DNA from: Tannerella sp.
GTDB taxonomy: Bacteria; Bacteroidota; Bacteroidia; Bacteroidales; Tannerellaceae
Direction of reading: 5' to 3'
Assembly (NCBI GenBank): GCA_031272455.1
Contig: JAISTS010000068.1
Coordinates: 1-54,491, forward strand
DNA: 54,491 nt
The translations under genes were made by a program, and so were the position numbers. The number at the start of each line of letters is the position of its first letter. Within the stretch, counting starts at the first letter, position 1. Below, in pieces: positions 54,374 through 54,491 of this stretch. Under the pieces are notes generated by a model, which saw nothing but the letters and a program-made list of their open reading frames with translations, did not search any database and had not been told where the DNA came from.

Positions 54374-54418
54374 GGGCACCTCTAAAAATAAAAAGCACGA
54401 AAAAAAGTGTCATAATAT

Positions 54419-54449
54419 TTTGATAATCAGATGATTATTTGTATCTTTG
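54419..54449 (+). promoter_or_regulatory. Consensus promoter of the next gene
   Basis: TTTG (54419-54422), 19 nt, TATCTTTG (54442-54449), 25 bp before the ATG at 54474. The spacer contains a perfect palindrome. Confidence 0.7.
54423..54438. promoter_or_regulatory. Palindrome between -33 and -7, probable repressor site
   Basis: ATAATCA-GA-TGATTAT is a perfect 7-2-7 inverted repeat filling the promoter spacer. A related site, GATAATTTAAATCATC, with one mismatched pair, lies just after the -7 box at 54452-54467. Together they look like repressor operators. Confidence 0.5.
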
Positions 54450-54473
54450 CAGATAATTTAAATCATCAAAAAT

Positions 54474-54491
54474 ATGTCAACGCAATATCGT
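54474..54491 (+). CDS. Start of an unidentified gene, cut by window edge
   Basis: An ATG lies 25 bp beyond a consensus -7 box, and six codons are visible (MSTQYR). This is too little to name a product. The flanking palindromes suggest a regulated, possibly self-regulated, gene. Confidence 0.4.

Noticed and set aside
54370-54400. Possible insertion-sequence end (AGGGCACCTCTAAAAA) after the M14 gene
   Set aside because: It resembles terminal repeats of some elements, but there is no partner repeat, transposase or target duplication in the window.
1-54491. CRISPR arrays, prophage, integrases, toxin-antitoxin pairs or restriction systems
   Set aside because: No spaced direct repeats, phage structural genes, recombinases or paired small ORFs of such types were found on either strand.

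Overview
The window looks like chromosomal DNA from a member of the Bacteroidales (phylum Bacteroidota). The evidence is a SusC/SusD (RagA/RagB-like) pair, a MurF-alanine racemase fusion, an RprXY-type two-component system, a GSCFA protein, paired DUF1599 repeats, and promoters that fit the Bacteroidetes pattern (-33 TTTG, 19-21 bp, -7 TAnnTTTG). The species cannot be named from this sequence. MurE carries a DNPR motif, which points to meso-diaminopimelate peptidoglycan. No prophage, integrase, transposase or CRISPR array was seen; most of the window is core genome.

Layout. (1) 1-6768, minus strand: the 5' end of adenosylhomocysteinase (cut by the window edge), rprY and rprX, then purL. (2) 6769-7212 is the only gene-poor stretch over 300 bp. 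It holds the purL promoter and, upstream of it, a self-contained transcription unit with promoter, Shine-Dalgarno, 19-codon basic ORF, stem-loop and terminator. (3) 7213-12391, minus strand: a tight operon of LysM/M23 peptidase, DUF1599 protein, DoxX-type membrane protein, tpiA, SPOR protein and folE. (4) 12676-18986, plus strand: GSCFA protein, murF-alr, a YciO-like protein and a prolyl oligopeptidase. A GH2 glycosidase converges on them (18993-21434, minus). (5) 21609-38152, plus strand: the dcw cluster rsmH-ftsL-ftsI-murE-mraY-murD-ftsW-murG-murC-ftsQ-ftsA-ftsZ, followed by yqeY and cstA. The genes are packed with ATGA overlaps, and mraZ is absent from its usual place. (6) 38153-38364: two near-identical palindromic sites, a strong promoter and a strong terminator with no ORF between them, giving a candidate small RNA of about 65 nt. 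(7) 38365-40761, minus strand: efp, radC, a MIP18/DUF59 protein and lpxH. (8) 40935-44041: a surface lipoprotein, a divergently arranged LytTR regulator and LytS-type kinase, and tRNA-Val(GAC). (9) 44117-47058, plus strand: cysS, a hotdog thioesterase and L-threonine aldolase. (10) 47218-54304, plus strand: SusC, SusD and an M14 metallocarboxypeptidase, then a terminator and the promoter and first codons of another gene.

How it works together: regions 4 and 5 cover most cytoplasmic steps from MurC to MurG plus the divisome. The SusCD-M14 locus, S9 peptidase, CstA and threonine aldolase suggest peptide and amino-acid use. The most interesting unexplained signals are the ORF-less transcription unit at 38242-38350 with its 32-bp-phased operators (a third copy lies at 12580), the orphan unit at 6859-7119, and a G9 tract inside the SusC signal-peptide codons that could act as a phase-variation switch.
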